Shown here in pieces: positions 10,438 through 19,744 of a DNA stretch of 64,000 nucleotides. Below the pieces are notes generated by a model that made no database searches, was not told the DNA's origin, and saw only the letters and a program-made list of their open reading frames with translations. Position 1 is the first letter of the stretch. The number at the start of each line of letters is the position of its first letter. The stretch comes from Pontibacter pudoricolor (lineage in GTDB: Bacteria; Bacteroidota; Bacteroidia; Cytophagales; Hymenobacteraceae): contig NZ_CP048106.1 of assembly GCF_010092985.1 (NCBI RefSeq), positions 3,566,001-3,630,000 of the forward strand. Reading direction: 5' to 3'. The translations under genes were made by a program, and so were the position numbers.

Positions 10438-12843
10438 TTAAAACGCTATAGTTGCCGTCAATTTAAATTTCAGGTTGTCTTTGTGTTTGGGTAATTCGTA
10501 AGGGCCGTACCGGTAAAAAACTCCCACCCCGATCCCGGAGAAAGCAGAGCTGATCACATTATTCAGCATCAACCCGGATTCAAAAAAGCCTTTCTCCATT
10601 GTTTTAACCTGCGGAACTATAAACTCTGGCAATTCCTGTTTCAGATCTCCGTAGCCAATGTTGGTAACCAGAACTACATCCGGTTTAAAAAACTTTGTAC
10701 GGAGTAGTCGTTTACCCAGGTCCTGTTGCAGAAAGAGGGCCGTAAATTTATCGGAAAAGAATTCATACGGAGCCATTGTTTCGAAGCCTTCGCCGGAGTA
10801 AACCTCATACTCACCGGAGTAGCTGCCATAGCCGTTATATAAATTAACAAAAGGCACATCGCCGGTTACCAAACCTGCAGCAAGCGTGAATTTGCTTTTC
10901 CCAAAGGTGCGGTGTAGCAGGTTGCCTTCAACGCGCAGGTCGTATTTGTTGTAACTATAGTTGCCATCCAGCACACCATCCAGGCCGCGGGTATATTGCA
11001 GCCATAACACAGGATATTTGCCTGGCGTGGCCATTGTCTGGTTAAAAAGCTGCATCAGTTGCTCTCCGTAAGCAAAGCGCAAACCTGCTTTAACTTCTGT
11101 TATACTATAGATTGCCTGTGGCTGATCATCTGTTGCAAATAAAGTTGGCCTGCGTTCTTCCTGCTGCAGTTGTGTGTGTAATTGCAGATAGCGCCCCATC
11201 CTGCCGGAAAGGCTGACGTGTTGGTGTGTCGTGTAATCCAGGTAAGGGAGCAATGGCTGCCGAAAATCGGAGAATAGCCTGGTTTGCCGGAAAGGAAGTC
11301 TGCGGCCACCTGGTTCCAGTACATCTTCCCAAAAAGCCGCCTGGAGCTGCAAGTTTGTGGGCTTGTGTAACGTAAATATAGCATCGGCACCATACTTCTG
11401 TTCGTCATCCTTAAATCCATATCCCCAATAGCCGCCAACGCTTAACCAGTCCAGAAGACGCTCGTTGGTATGGGCACCAATTCCCAGCCGTACACCTTCA
11501 AAATCACTGAGGTGCAATAGCCGGTTTAAATCTAAACTGATAGGGCCTATGGGTAATTTCTTGGTGAGCAGGTACTCCATGATGCGGATCGAGCGGTCGA
11601 GGTTCTGGGCTTTGCCTACGCTGTCGATTACAGTATAAGTGCGTCGCTCAAATGAATCCAGGCTATCGGAGCGGTACTGTTGCCAGATGTATTCCGGTTG
11701 TTTGTTGGCCAGTGGAGATTGCGATAAAGCGATAGCACCAAAGTCGCTTTTTTTAAGGCCTGGGCTTAGGTTAATGTTGGTAATATAGGTTCGGATGCGG
11801 CCATACGGTTGATGACCCTTCATTTCGATCTGTGGAATCGTTATCTCTACGTCGAGCTCGGTGGGGAACCAGCGGCCCTGCACTTTACTGAACTGTTGCT
11901 GCAGTTTTATACCACTCTTGGCGTCGCTGGCTGATTCGGCTATGATGTTCTGTACGGCCCAGCCATCCGAGTTGATGTAAAGCAAACCTTTGAGCCCGTT
12001 AAAATTACGCCCTTTTAGCGGCGCAAACGAGATGATAAAAACGGAATCCCGGCCGCTGACAACAGTTTCCTGCAATATAAAATCGTATTTGCGCGTACTG
12101 CCCGGGCTAAGCGGACTCAGGTAATTCTTCCCGAAAAAGATGGGCATGTCGGCGTAAACAGAAAAGTCGCGGGCTTCGGCGGCAACTATACCAAAACTGG
12201 GCTGCTGCAGCCCCGATACACGTGTGGCAACTATAGTTTCCTGGGTACGGTTGGGTTTCAGGTAAGCAAAGTTTGTCACGCTCTCCATCAGGAACAGGTG
12301 TTGCTTTTCCAGTATTTTACGCATTCTAAAGTAGGCAGAATCTTTAGCTTCAACTATAAAAGTAGTATCGCTCAGGTTTAGGTTGCGCGGGTCGGTGGCG
12401 GTAAGTATAAATTTGTTATACGTACGATAGGTATAGGCCGGAATGTTTTCAGGGCGGTTCCGTTCGCGGTTGCGGGTGGCAAGCTCTATGATGCGATGTG
12501 CCGGATTTACTCCTGCCCGAACTATAACTTCCTGTAGCTGTGCTGCCGACGGCTGTAAATATACGTCCACTTTGCCCGTGGAATCAGGTTGGAGTAGTTG
12601 CGGCATATACCCCACATAACTGAACCGCAGGCTGGTAATGGGTTTGGTATGGCGCAACCGGAACTGTCCTTCGAGGTTGGTAGTGGTGCCGGTTTCGCCC
12701 TGGTTGGCCGCTATGCTTACAAAAGGAAGTTTTTCCCGGGTTTCAGCATCGCGTACAGTGCCGTGCACTTCCTGCACCTGCGCTATAGTTGGTATAGTTG
12801 CAAGGCAAAACAGTAGCAGAAAAAACAGGCGTAGTTGTAGCAT
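10438..12843 (-). CDS. DUF5686 outer-membrane protein with carboxypeptidase-like domain
   Basis: Predicted surface protein of 801 residues. A signal peptide (LFFLLLFCLATIPTIAQ) is followed by a CarboxypepD_reg-like beta-sandwich (VHGTVRDAETREKLPFVSIA ... SLRFSYVGY) around residues 25-105, a DUF5686 region, and a C-terminal part rich in alternating aromatic strands that looks like an outer-membrane barrel. The ATG at 12843 is chosen; an in-frame TTG lies 18 bp upstream. Proteins of this family are common in Bacteroidota; no enzymatic role is known to me. Several CTATAG palindromes lie inside the gene. Confidence 0.82.
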   Translation of the reverse strand: MLQLRLFFLLLFCLATIPTIAQVQEVHGTVRDAETREKLPFVSIAANQGETGTTTNLEGQFRLRHTKPITSLRFSYVGYMPQLLQPDSTGKVDVYLQPSAAQLQEVIVRAGVNPAHRIIELATRNRERNRPENIPAYTYRTYNKFILTATDPRNLNLSDTTFIVEAKDSAYFRMRKILEKQHLFLMESVTNFAYLKPNRTQETIVATRVSGLQQPSFGIVAAEARDFSVYADMPIFFGKNYLSPLSPGSTRKYDFILQETVVSGRDSVFIISFAPLKGRNFNGLKGLLYINSDGWAVQNIIAESASDAKSGIKLQQQFSKVQGRWFPTELDVEITIPQIEMKGHQPYGRIRTYITNINLSPGLKKSDFGAIALSQSPLANKQPEYIWQQYRSDSLDSFERRTYTVIDSVGKAQNLDRSIRIMEYLLTKKLPIGPISLDLNRLLHLSDFEGVRLGIGAHTNERLLDWLSVGGYWGYGFKDDEQKYGADAIFTLHKPTNLQLQAAFWEDVLEPGGRRLPFRQTRLFSDFRQPLLPYLDYTTHQHVSLSGRMGRYLQLHTQLQQEERRPTLFATDDQPQAIYSITEVKAGLRFAYGEQLMQLFNQTMATPGKYPVLWLQYTRGLDGVLDGNYSYNKYDLRVEGNLLHRTFGKSKFTLAAGLVTGDVPFVNLYNGYGSYSGEYEVYSGEGFETMAPYEFFSDKFTALFLQQDLGKRLLRTKFFKPDVVLVTNIGYGDLKQELPEFIVPQVKTMEKGFFESGLMLNNVISSAFSGIGVGVFYRYGPYELPKHKDNLKFKLTATIAF

Positions 12844-12917
12844 GGTGTAAAGATAAAGCAAAAGGCGCTTCTTCCTGCTACGGGAAAAGCACCTTTAAGC
12901 GTTTAGTTGACTATGCC

Positions 12918-13784
12918 TTAGAACGTAACAGACATGCCAACACCCGGCTTACCGTTTGGCAAAACTGTTGGCGCAATTACCGGCTCATTTAATCCTTTAT
13001 CTTTAAAGAACTTATCGTGTAGCCAGTAAACTGTATTTACCGAAAGTATGCCCACACCGGCACCGGCCAGCACATCAGCCATCCAGTGTTCGTTATTCAG
13101 TACGCGCATTACGCCGGTAGCACTGGCTATGGTGTAACTGCCCACACTAATCCAGGGGCTTTTATGGCGGAACTCCTTATCAACTATAGTGGCAATGGTA
13201 AAAGCATAAGCTGTGTGCCCGGACGGAAAAGCGGTGGGGTCGCCGTTGGGCCTGTCGATGTTGGTTAATTTTTTTGTGGGCCAGACTATAGCGGAAGTAA
13301 GTGCCCCTGATGCTAAAAGCAAGCCTGTCTGGCGGCGGATGTCGTGGCGGTTCTGGGATGAGAATGCGTTAAACCCATACATGTAAGCCACCGGCAGGAA
13401 GAACAGGTAATCATCTACCTTGGTACTGAAGTTTGGCGTGTGTTTGTGCCGGGCATCACGGGCATCGTGGCTACTGAAAAAGCCGTTATCCTGTATAGTG
13501 TAAATACCTGCCCCGATAAGCGCAGCAGCCGGCAAAACAGCCCTTTTCAGGTAACGTTTGTTGCTGCCTTCACGCAGCTGGGCATCTGTAAAGGGTTTTT
13601 TCTGCCCGGGGTAAACCGTATCTGCAGGAACTGCGAGGGCAGAGTCTGCAGCGGATTTATTTAATGTATCCAGAGCAACAACCGGTGATTGGTGTTGCAG
13701 TACGGAGGCCTGTTGTGCTGCAACCGGGCTTGCCAGCATACCCAGCCAGAGCAGGTGTAACGCAATTAACTTAGTTAGCTTCAA
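12918..13784 (-). CDS. PAP2-family phosphatase
   Basis: Membrane-associated acid phosphatase of the PAP2 superfamily, likely acting on a lipid phosphate. All three active-site motifs are visible: KKLTNIDRP (KX6RP), PSGH, and RVLNNEHWMAD (RX5HX3D). A signal-like N-terminus KLTKLIALHLLWLGMLASPVAA fits a TTG start at 13784; an upstream in-frame TTG at 13823 would add 13 residues and no ATG is available. About five weak hydrophobic segments occur in the mature part. The start is uncertain, the family is not. Confidence 0.85.
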   Translation of the reverse strand: MKLTKLIALHLLWLGMLASPVAAQQASVLQHQSPVVALDTLNKSAADSALAVPADTVYPGQKKPFTDAQLREGSNKRYLKRAVLPAAALIGAGIYTIQDNGFFSSHDARDARHKHTPNFSTKVDDYLFFLPVAYMYGFNAFSSQNRHDIRRQTGLLLASGALTSAIVWPTKKLTNIDRPNGDPTAFPSGHTAYAFTIATIVDKEFRHKSPWISVGSYTIASATGVMRVLNNEHWMADVLAGAGVGILSVNTVYWLHDKFFKDKGLNEPVIAPTVLPNGKPGVGMSVTF

Positions 13785-14223
13785 AGTATAACGTGTTTTT
13801 GTATTAAGCTTATAGTTCCGCAAATTATAGAAATTCCGGAACCTGTCTAGGTACTATAGTTTTTTGAGTTTGGTTTCGGGTTAAGTTTATGCCGGTAACA
13901 AACCTTGCTGCTGCTGTGCTCTACAGCGCTTGTAGCTATAGTCTGGATTTTAGGCCAGTGAGGGGCATGGGCTTTATCTTTTAAGGCACAATGTGGCTAC
14001 GTCATCCTGTTGCTTATTTTTTCGGGAAAGGAGCTGCATACATTGCCAGGTCAATCCACCACTATACTATAGGTGCTGCTTCAGACAAGTTCTTACAGCC
14101 AATTAAACCATAGCAACCTACAAACGTCTAAGAAACCATACCTATACCATAGCAAAACCGTATTTTTCGATTAGATTTACCTTTACGACTTTACGCTTTT
14201 CAAAAAGCGCTTTACCTATACCT
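13785..14223. other. gene-free spacer
   Basis: No convincing ORF. It contains several CTATAG hexamers and a short hairpin GCTGTgctctACAGC near 13910. TACCTTTA at 14178-14185 is a near match to the Bacteroidota -7 element and could serve ispF. Confidence 0.5.
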
Positions 14224-14709
14224 ATGAAATTAAAGATCAGAACCGGCTTCGGCTACGATGTACACCAACTACAGGAAGGGCTTGACTTTTGGTTGGGCGG
14301 CATTAAAATACCACACACGCACGGCGCCCTGGGCCACTCCGATGCCGACGTATTAGTTCATGTTATTTGCGATGCCCTGCTGGGTGCCGCCAACATGCGC
14401 GACATCGGCTTTCATTTTTCCGACAAAGACCCGCAATACAAAGGCATCGACAGCAAGGTTTTACTGAAAGAAGTAGTGCACCTGCTTGCCCGCGAAGGCT
14501 ATGAGATCGGTAACATCGACTCTACCATTTGCCTTCAGGAACCAAAAGTAAATCCACATATTCCGGAAATGAAAGCCTGCCTTGCCAAAGTAATGGGCAT
14601 TCCGGAGCACGATATTTCTATTAAGGCAACCACTACGGAGCACCTGGGCTTTGTGGGAAAAAAAGAAGGTGTTGCCGCTTTTGCTACCGTACTTATCATC
14701 AAACAATAA
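14224..14709 (+). CDS. ispF: 2-C-methyl-D-erythritol 2,4-cyclodiphosphate synthase
   Basis: MEP-pathway enzyme that cyclises CDP-ME 2-phosphate to MEcPP with release of CMP, feeding isoprenoid synthesis. 161 residues, the normal size. Zinc ligands are seen as D12 and H14 (GYDVHQ) and H46 (LVHVICDA). The loops GHSDADVLVH and DIGFHFSDKD and the C-terminal TTEHLGFVGKKEGVAA are family hallmarks. It is followed after 33 bp by the M28 peptidase gene on the same strand. Confidence 0.96.
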   Translation: MKLKIRTGFGYDVHQLQEGLDFWLGGIKIPHTHGALGHSDADVLVHVICDALLGAANMRDIGFHFSDKDPQYKGIDSKVLLKEVVHLLAREGYEIGNIDSTICLQEPKVNPHIPEMKACLAKVMGIPEHDISIKATTTEHLGFVGKKEGVAAFATVLIIKQ

Positions 14710-14742
14710 CCTGACTAAACCTTAAACTTCACCTTAGAACAA

Positions 14743-16392
14743 ATGAAACACCTCCATACCTACGGGTTTGTGTTGGCAGCACTACTTGCTTCGGGCTGTG
14801 CATCTACCAACAATACCGCTAAAAGCCCTGAGACCAATGCCGAAAAGCTCCGCGCAGCTGCAACCACCTATGGCCAGACTATAACTGCCGCTGATCTCTC
14901 AAAGCACCTGACTATTATTGCTTCTGATGAATACGAAGGTCGGAACACCGGCGAGAAAGGTCAGAAAATGGCAGCAGCCTACATCGCAAAAGAGTTTAAA
15001 GAAGATGGCTTAACAGGCCCCGTAACTGCTGGCAGCAACCCTTATTACCAAACTTTTGACCTGGAAAAAAGCCAGTGGGGTGAAGGCCACATTTTAATCG
15101 GCGACCAGAAGTTTATGATGATGCAGGACTTCTTTGTACTTGGCAGCTCCCCTTACCAGACCGAGCAAACTACTGATGTGGTTTTTGCAGGTTATGGTAT
15201 AGACGATGAAAAGTACTCTGATTATGCCAATGTAGATGTAACCGGCAAAATGGTTGTTGTACTAGCCGGCGAGCCAAAAGGAAGCAACGGAAACTACCTG
15301 ATCAGTGGAACTACCAAAACATCTGACTGGGGCAATGATTACCGTGCCAAGCGTAATGCCGCTACCAAACGCGGTGCTAAAAGCGTGCTTATAGTTACCG
15401 GCACATCTGCCGACGAATTTAACAGCCTTACTCAGCGTTACAAGTCTTATGCTTCGCGTCCGTCTTTAGGATTGAAGAGCGCAGGCAAACAGGAAAACGC
15501 AGCTGTAATGTTTGTATCGCCGGTAGCTGGTGCAGCTTTACTGAACACAACCCCTGAGAAATTACTTGCTCACAGCGGTAATGTGGCAAAAGCCGGCAAA
15601 CCGGTAGCATCTGCTTTTACAGCGCCAAAAAATGTTAAAGTGATGACTTCGCGCATTACTACTCCTGTGCCAACCGAAAACGTACTGGGCTTTATTGAAG
15701 GCTCGGATAAAAAAGACGAAGTAGTAGTTGTAACAGCTCACTACGACCACGTAGGCATGGAAGAAGATGCTCCCGGAGATGATAAGATCTTTAACGGTGC
15801 CAACGATGATGGCTCGGGTACAGTAGCCGTAATCGAATTAGCCGAAGCATTTGCACAAGCTAAAAAAGATGGCAAAGGCCCGCGCCGCAGCATTCTGTTT
15901 ATGACCGTAACCGCTGAAGAAAAAGGCTTGCTGGGTTCTGAATACTACTCAGAAAACCCGATTTTCCCGCTGGCTAACACAGTGGCTAACGTAAACATAG
16001 ACATGATCGGCCGCATGGACTTCGATTATGAAAAACAAAACGACAGCAACTATATTTATGTGATCGGGGCAGATAAGCTTTCTTCAGAACTGCACGCCAT
16101 TAACGAAGAAGCGAACCAGAAGTACGTGAACCTGAAGCTTGACTACAAGTTTAACGACGAGAACGATCCGAACCGTTTTTACTACCGTTCAGACCACTAT
16201 AACTTCGCTAAGAACGGTATTCCGATCATATTCTACTTTAACGGTGTGCACGCAGACTACCACAAAGCCAGCGACTCAGTAGATAAGATCTTATTCGACA
16301 GCGCCGAAAAAGTAGCTCGTTTAGCCTTCTACACCACCTGGGAACTTGCCAACCGCGACAACCGCATTGTTGTAGACAGCAATAAAAAGTAG
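14743..16392 (+). CDS. M28-family metallopeptidase lipoprotein
   Basis: Predicted zinc aminopeptidase anchored to a membrane by lipid. 549 residues. The lipobox LLASGC lies near residue 19-20. A PA (protease-associated) insert spans roughly residues 140-270. The catalytic domain shows the M28 ligands: TAHYDHVGM, FNGANDDGSGT, TVTAEEKGLLGSEYY (catalytic Glu), NIDMIGR, and the final HADYHKASD. A cytosolic role is unlikely given the lipobox. It may be cotranscribed with ispF, although there is no functional link. Confidence 0.9.
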   Translation: MKHLHTYGFVLAALLASGCASTNNTAKSPETNAEKLRAAATTYGQTITAADLSKHLTIIASDEYEGRNTGEKGQKMAAAYIAKEFKEDGLTGPVTAGSNPYYQTFDLEKSQWGEGHILIGDQKFMMMQDFFVLGSSPYQTEQTTDVVFAGYGIDDEKYSDYANVDVTGKMVVVLAGEPKGSNGNYLISGTTKTSDWGNDYRAKRNAATKRGAKSVLIVTGTSADEFNSLTQRYKSYASRPSLGLKSAGKQENAAVMFVSPVAGAALLNTTPEKLLAHSGNVAKAGKPVASAFTAPKNVKVMTSRITTPVPTENVLGFIEGSDKKDEVVVVTAHYDHVGMEEDAPGDDKIFNGANDDGSGTVAVIELAEAFAQAKKDGKGPRRSILFMTVTAEEKGLLGSEYYSENPIFPLANTVANVNIDMIGRMDFDYEKQNDSNYIYVIGADKLSSELHAINEEANQKYVNLKLDYKFNDENDPNRFYYRSDHYNFAKNGIPIIFYFNGVHADYHKASDSVDKILFDSAEKVARLAFYTTWELANRDNRIVVDSNKK

Positions 16393-16406
16393 ACTTTCAG
16401 AGTTAG

Positions 16407-16540
16407 AGAGTTTGGGAGTTTAAGAGTTAGTGAGTTAAAGAGTATTGGTATTGGTGAGGTTAAGAAACTATAGTTTCTGCATTTATACTTCATTAAATCA
16501 CTAACTCCTAAACTCTTTAACTCTTAAACTCCCAAACTCT
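16407..16540. repeat. 23-bp inverted repeat around an AACTATAGTT palindrome
   Basis: The arm 16407-16429 (AGAGTTTGGGAGTTTAAGAG plus three bases) is perfectly complementary to 16518-16540. Between the arms lies the 16-bp perfect palindrome AGAAACTATAGTTTCT (16463-16478). Shorter relatives of the arm (TAACTCTTAAACTC) occur near 37729 and 23849. It separates the M28 gene from the LutB-like gene and could form a long cruciform or an mRNA hairpin. Confidence 0.65.
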
Positions 16541-16617
16541 TTATACCTTTAGGGGTGTTTTTTCTTTTTTATAGTTGCAGCAACTATAAATCAGCCCATT
16601 CAGTAGGCGAAATAGTT

Positions 16618-17988
16618 ATGAGTAAACTAAAGCAGTTTCTGCTCGATTCAGAAACAAAGTCATTCGACCAGAACCACCGCGCTACCATCAGGTTTAACAT
16701 CGGTAAGTACAATGCCGCTGTGCAGCGTGGACTCACCCAATATTCCGATCATGAGCTTGCCCGTGAGCGTGCTTCCTATATAAAAACCAACACCATTAAG
16801 GACCTTGATAAGTACCTGATGGAATTTGAAGCCAATTTTACTGCCCGTGGCGGCAAAGTTATCTGGGCACGCGATGCGCAGGAAGCTTTAAAAGAGATTG
16901 GCGAGATCATGAAGCGCAAACGTGCCAAATCTGTTGTTAAATCCAAGTCGATGATAACAGAGGAGATACACATGAACGAGTTCCTGGAAAAGAACGGCGT
17001 GGAAGTGGTGGAAACGGACCTAGGCGAATACATTGTGCAACTGGCCGAGCAGCGCCCCTACCATATTGTAACACCGGCCATGCACATGTCTAAAAAAGAT
17101 ATTGCCGAGCTGTTTGTGCGCAAACTGAACATAGCCCCTACAGATGACGCCCAGGAATTGGTTGGCGTAGCCCGTCGCCTTCTGCGCGACAAGTACACTT
17201 CTGCCGAAATTGGTATAACGGGTGGTAACTTTCTGCTGGCAGATGTAGGTGGCGTGGCCGTAACCGAAAACGAAGGGAATGCCCGCTTATCAACTACCTT
17301 CCCGAAAACGCATATTGCTATAGTTGGTATCGAGAAAATGTTGCCGTCTATTATGGACCTGGACCTTTTCTGGCCACTACTGAGCACCAGCGGAACCGGG
17401 CAGAACGTAACCGTTTATAACACCATATTTACAGGCCCGCGCCAGCCAAACGAAAAGGACGGCCCGGAAGAAATGTATGTTATTCTGCTGGATAACGGCC
17501 GTACCGAACTAATGTCTCACCCTGAGAAGCGTGAAGCCTTAAACTGTATCCGTTGTGGAGCCTGCCTTAACATTTGCCCGGTTTATAAAAACATTGGCGG
17601 CCATACCTACGAGAGTACATACAGTGGCCCGATCGGTTCTGTGCTTACTCCGCACTTTAACGGCATGGCCGAGAACAAGCACCTGAGCTTTGCCAGTTCG
17701 CTGTGCGGTGCCTGTACTTCTGTTTGCCCGGTTAAAATCAACATCCATAACCTGCTGCTGCTTAACCGCAAGCAAAGCGTGGATATGGGCCTTGCCGACA
17801 AGCAGGAAAAAACTGCCTTTAAGTTCTGGTTAAAAGCCATGAAGAGCCGCAAACTTATGAACATGGCTCCATCCGGCATCAAGAACTATGTAGTAAAATA
17901 CATTCTGAAAGATACCTGGAGCAAGCGCCGCGAAGCAATGAAAATAGCGCCAAAATCATTTAACCAGCTCTGGAAGGAAAGATCTTAA
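16618..17988 (+). CDS. LutB-like LUD-domain iron-sulfur protein
   Basis: Homologous to LutB/YkgF, the iron-sulfur subunit of the LutABC L-lactate oxidation complex. 456 residues from the ATG at 16618, which gives the usual N-terminus; an upstream in-frame start at 16555 would add 21 unusual residues. The N-terminal LUD domain covers about residues 60-290 (e.g. ITGGNFLLADVGGVAVTENEGN). Two 4Fe-4S motifs follow: CIRCGACLNICP starting at C310 and CGACTSVCP at C363. No lutA or lutC neighbour is present, so the partners must be elsewhere or the role may differ. Confidence 0.88.
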   Translation: MSKLKQFLLDSETKSFDQNHRATIRFNIGKYNAAVQRGLTQYSDHELARERASYIKTNTIKDLDKYLMEFEANFTARGGKVIWARDAQEALKEIGEIMKRKRAKSVVKSKSMITEEIHMNEFLEKNGVEVVETDLGEYIVQLAEQRPYHIVTPAMHMSKKDIAELFVRKLNIAPTDDAQELVGVARRLLRDKYTSAEIGITGGNFLLADVGGVAVTENEGNARLSTTFPKTHIAIVGIEKMLPSIMDLDLFWPLLSTSGTGQNVTVYNTIFTGPRQPNEKDGPEEMYVILLDNGRTELMSHPEKREALNCIRCGACLNICPVYKNIGGHTYESTYSGPIGSVLTPHFNGMAENKHLSFASSLCGACTSVCPVKINIHNLLLLNRKQSVDMGLADKQEKTAFKFWLKAMKSRKLMNMAPSGIKNYVVKYILKDTWSKRREAMKIAPKSFNQLWKERS

Positions 17989-18077
17989 TTGCTGATTGTT
18001 GATTTAGAGCTCTATAGCTCTATAGTTCCGCATCCTTTTCATCCTAATATCCTGCAAATCCTGATTAAGATATAAAC

Positions 18078-18109
18078 AAAACGGCCTGCAAACTATAGCA
18101 GGCCGTTTT
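18078..18109. terminator. bidirectional terminator between convergent genes
   Basis: A perfect 12-bp stem AAAACGGCCTGC (18078-18089) / GCAGGCCGTTTT (18098-18109) with an 8-nt loop AAACTATA. A/T runs at both ends allow use from both strands. The loop carries the genome's iterated AACTATAG motif. Confidence 0.85.
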
Positions 18110-18166
18110 ACTTTATAGTATTCTCCGGATTATCTCCATTATCAGGTTCATTCATAAAGCTATAGT

Positions 18167-19123
18167 TTAAAACATAGAAGCGTGCCCTGGTTTGCGCGGG
18201 AACACCGTTACATCATCAATATCTTTGATCTTGCAAATGAAGCGGGTCATGCGCTCTACCCCAAACCCTGCACCAGCCGTTCTTGGTAATAAACCTCTTT
18301 TCGCCACTTCCAGGTAGTCGTTAAATATCTCTTTGTTAGCTCCAGTTTCAGCCATGCGTTTCAGTAGTTGCTTATAGTCGTTCTCGCGCTCTGCACCCGA
18401 CAAACCTTCTCCGAAACCTTCCGGCCATACCAGGTCATAGTTAAAGTAAGTGCCCGGTTTCATCTGGTCTTCTTTGTCATAAAACTCGCGCTTGTGGTTC
18501 AGTAGCCAGAATGGAGAATCAGACATCCCGGATTGCAGCATTTCATAATCAGGGCCAAGGGCAGCTTCCAGTTTTTCGGTGCGGTAAACTGGCCATTTCT
18601 CGTATTGCGGCAACAGCTCTCCGCGTAGTTCCAGCAGCAGTGCAGGCAATTCAGCGTTCAGGCGGGCAAATACAAAGTTTACCAGGTCTTCCATAAACTC
18701 CATCACGTAAAAGCGATCTTTGTTCTTAAATTCAAAGTCTATCTGGGTAAACTCGAACAAATGACGGCCTGTTCCGGCACGGTCTGCAAACTCCAGGCGT
18801 ACGTTCGGCGACACGATGTAAAGGCTATCCAATGCCGGGTTGAGCAGCGCCAGTTGTTTATGGAAGATCATGGATTTGGTAAGGCTCCAGCGCTTATCGG
18901 CATACGGTATGCTTGCATCCACAACCCCATGGTTAAGCGGGTCTGTAATCGGTGACAGCATCAGCGGCATAAGCTGCGTAAGTCCTTTCCTGAACATAAA
19001 CTCGTGCGAAGCCCGCACAATGCCCTGCTGCACCTGTAATATCCCTGGCAGGGCAGGCCTGCTCAGTCGGTCCAGCATCTGGTCTATAGCGGTGGGGGTT
19101 TCTAAAACTGGTGGTTCCATCAT
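18167..19123 (-). CDS. AsnRS-derived asparagine synthetase (AS-A type)
   Basis: A class II aminoacyl-tRNA synthetase catalytic core without an anticodon-binding domain, 318 residues. Seen are the AsnRS/AspRS-like motif 2 region FADRAGTGRHLFEFTQIDFEF and motif 3 region GAGFGVERMTRFICKIKDIDDVTVFPRKPG. Archaeal proteins of this build (AsnRS paralogues) make asparagine from aspartate and ammonia using ATP rather than charging tRNA. The gene is divergent from an AsnC-like regulator, the same arrangement as asnA-asnC in E. coli, which supports asparagine synthesis. The alternative, a truncated synthetase with another role, cannot be excluded. Confidence 0.78.
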   Translation of the reverse strand: MMEPPVLETPTAIDQMLDRLSRPALPGILQVQQGIVRASHEFMFRKGLTQLMPLMLSPITDPLNHGVVDASIPYADKRWSLTKSMIFHKQLALLNPALDSLYIVSPNVRLEFADRAGTGRHLFEFTQIDFEFKNKDRFYVMEFMEDLVNFVFARLNAELPALLLELRGELLPQYEKWPVYRTEKLEAALGPDYEMLQSGMSDSPFWLLNHKREFYDKEDQMKPGTYFNYDLVWPEGFGEGLSGAERENDYKQLLKRMAETGANKEIFNDYLEVAKRGLLPRTAGAGFGVERMTRFICKIKDIDDVTVFPRKPGHASMF

Positions 19124-19152
19124 GTTAAACTGGTTTATTGGTTAATACTTTA

Positions 19153-19175
19153 TAAGTGTAGAATGTTAACACTTA
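19153..19175. promoter_or_regulatory. candidate AsnC operator
   Basis: A perfect inverted repeat TAAGTGT (19153-19159) / ACACTTA (19169-19175) with a 9-bp spacer lies in the 160-bp divergent promoter region, 30 bp upstream of the asparagine synthetase start and about 110 bp upstream of the regulator start. A further partial half-site (ACACT, 19175-19179) follows. Size and position suit an Lrp/AsnC dimer site, but binding is inference. Confidence 0.5.
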
Positions 19176-19283
19176 CACTGCAATTTTAAATATTTTCCAA
19201 AAAACAGTTGATAACAGTGTTGTAATTTTAATTTTTATGCGTTTATATTGAAAATATTTAAATACAGAGCTGATATTAGTGGT

Positions 19284-19742
19284 ATGAATTATCAAATTGA
19301 TAATCTGGATAAGCAGATTCTGATTCTGCTGATGCAGGATGTGGTACAACCTTATACAGAAATAGCAAAGGAATTAGGCGTATCCGGCGGAACGATACAT
19401 GTACGGATGCGCAAGCTAACTGAGATGGGTGTGGTAAAAGGTAGCCAGCTTATAGTTGATCCGGCCTCTTTAGGATATGATATCTGTGCTTTTATCGGTG
19501 TTTTCCTGGAGAAAGGCTCGGAGTACCGGGAGGCGGTAGAGCAAATGCGCCAGATCCCTGAGATTGTAGAGCTGCATTACACGACCGGCTCTTACAGTAT
19601 GTTCGCAAAAATCATCTGCCGGGATACAAAACACCTGCGCGAAGTGCTGAACGAAAAACTGCAAACTATAGCCGGCGTGCAGCGCACCGAAACATTTATA
19701 TCACTGGAGGAAAGTATAAACCGCCAGATAACGATAGAATAG
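19284..19742 (+). CDS. Lrp/AsnC-family transcriptional regulator
   Basis: 152 residues from the ATG at 19284, exactly the length of E. coli AsnC; an in-frame TTG at 19248 would add 12 residues. The N-terminal helix-turn-helix is LDKQILILLMQDVVQPYTEIAKELGVSGGTIHVRMRKLTEMGVV, followed by the RAM/AsnC effector domain with FIGVFLEKGS and HYTTGSYSMFAKIICRD. GSYSMFAKI is the AsnC-like form of the effector-site motif. It is divergent from the asparagine synthetase gene, so asparagine-responsive control of that gene is the simplest reading. Confidence 0.9.
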   Translation: MNYQIDNLDKQILILLMQDVVQPYTEIAKELGVSGGTIHVRMRKLTEMGVVKGSQLIVDPASLGYDICAFIGVFLEKGSEYREAVEQMRQIPEIVELHYTTGSYSMFAKIICRDTKHLREVLNEKLQTIAGVQRTETFISLEESINRQITIE

Positions 19743-19744
19743 GA

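Noticed and set aside
18167..19123. True asparaginyl- or lysyl-tRNA synthetase (or EpmA)
   Set aside because: There is no N-terminal OB-fold anticodon domain; motifs 2 and 3 fit the AsnRS-like branch rather than EpmA, and the AsnC neighbour favours asparagine synthesis.
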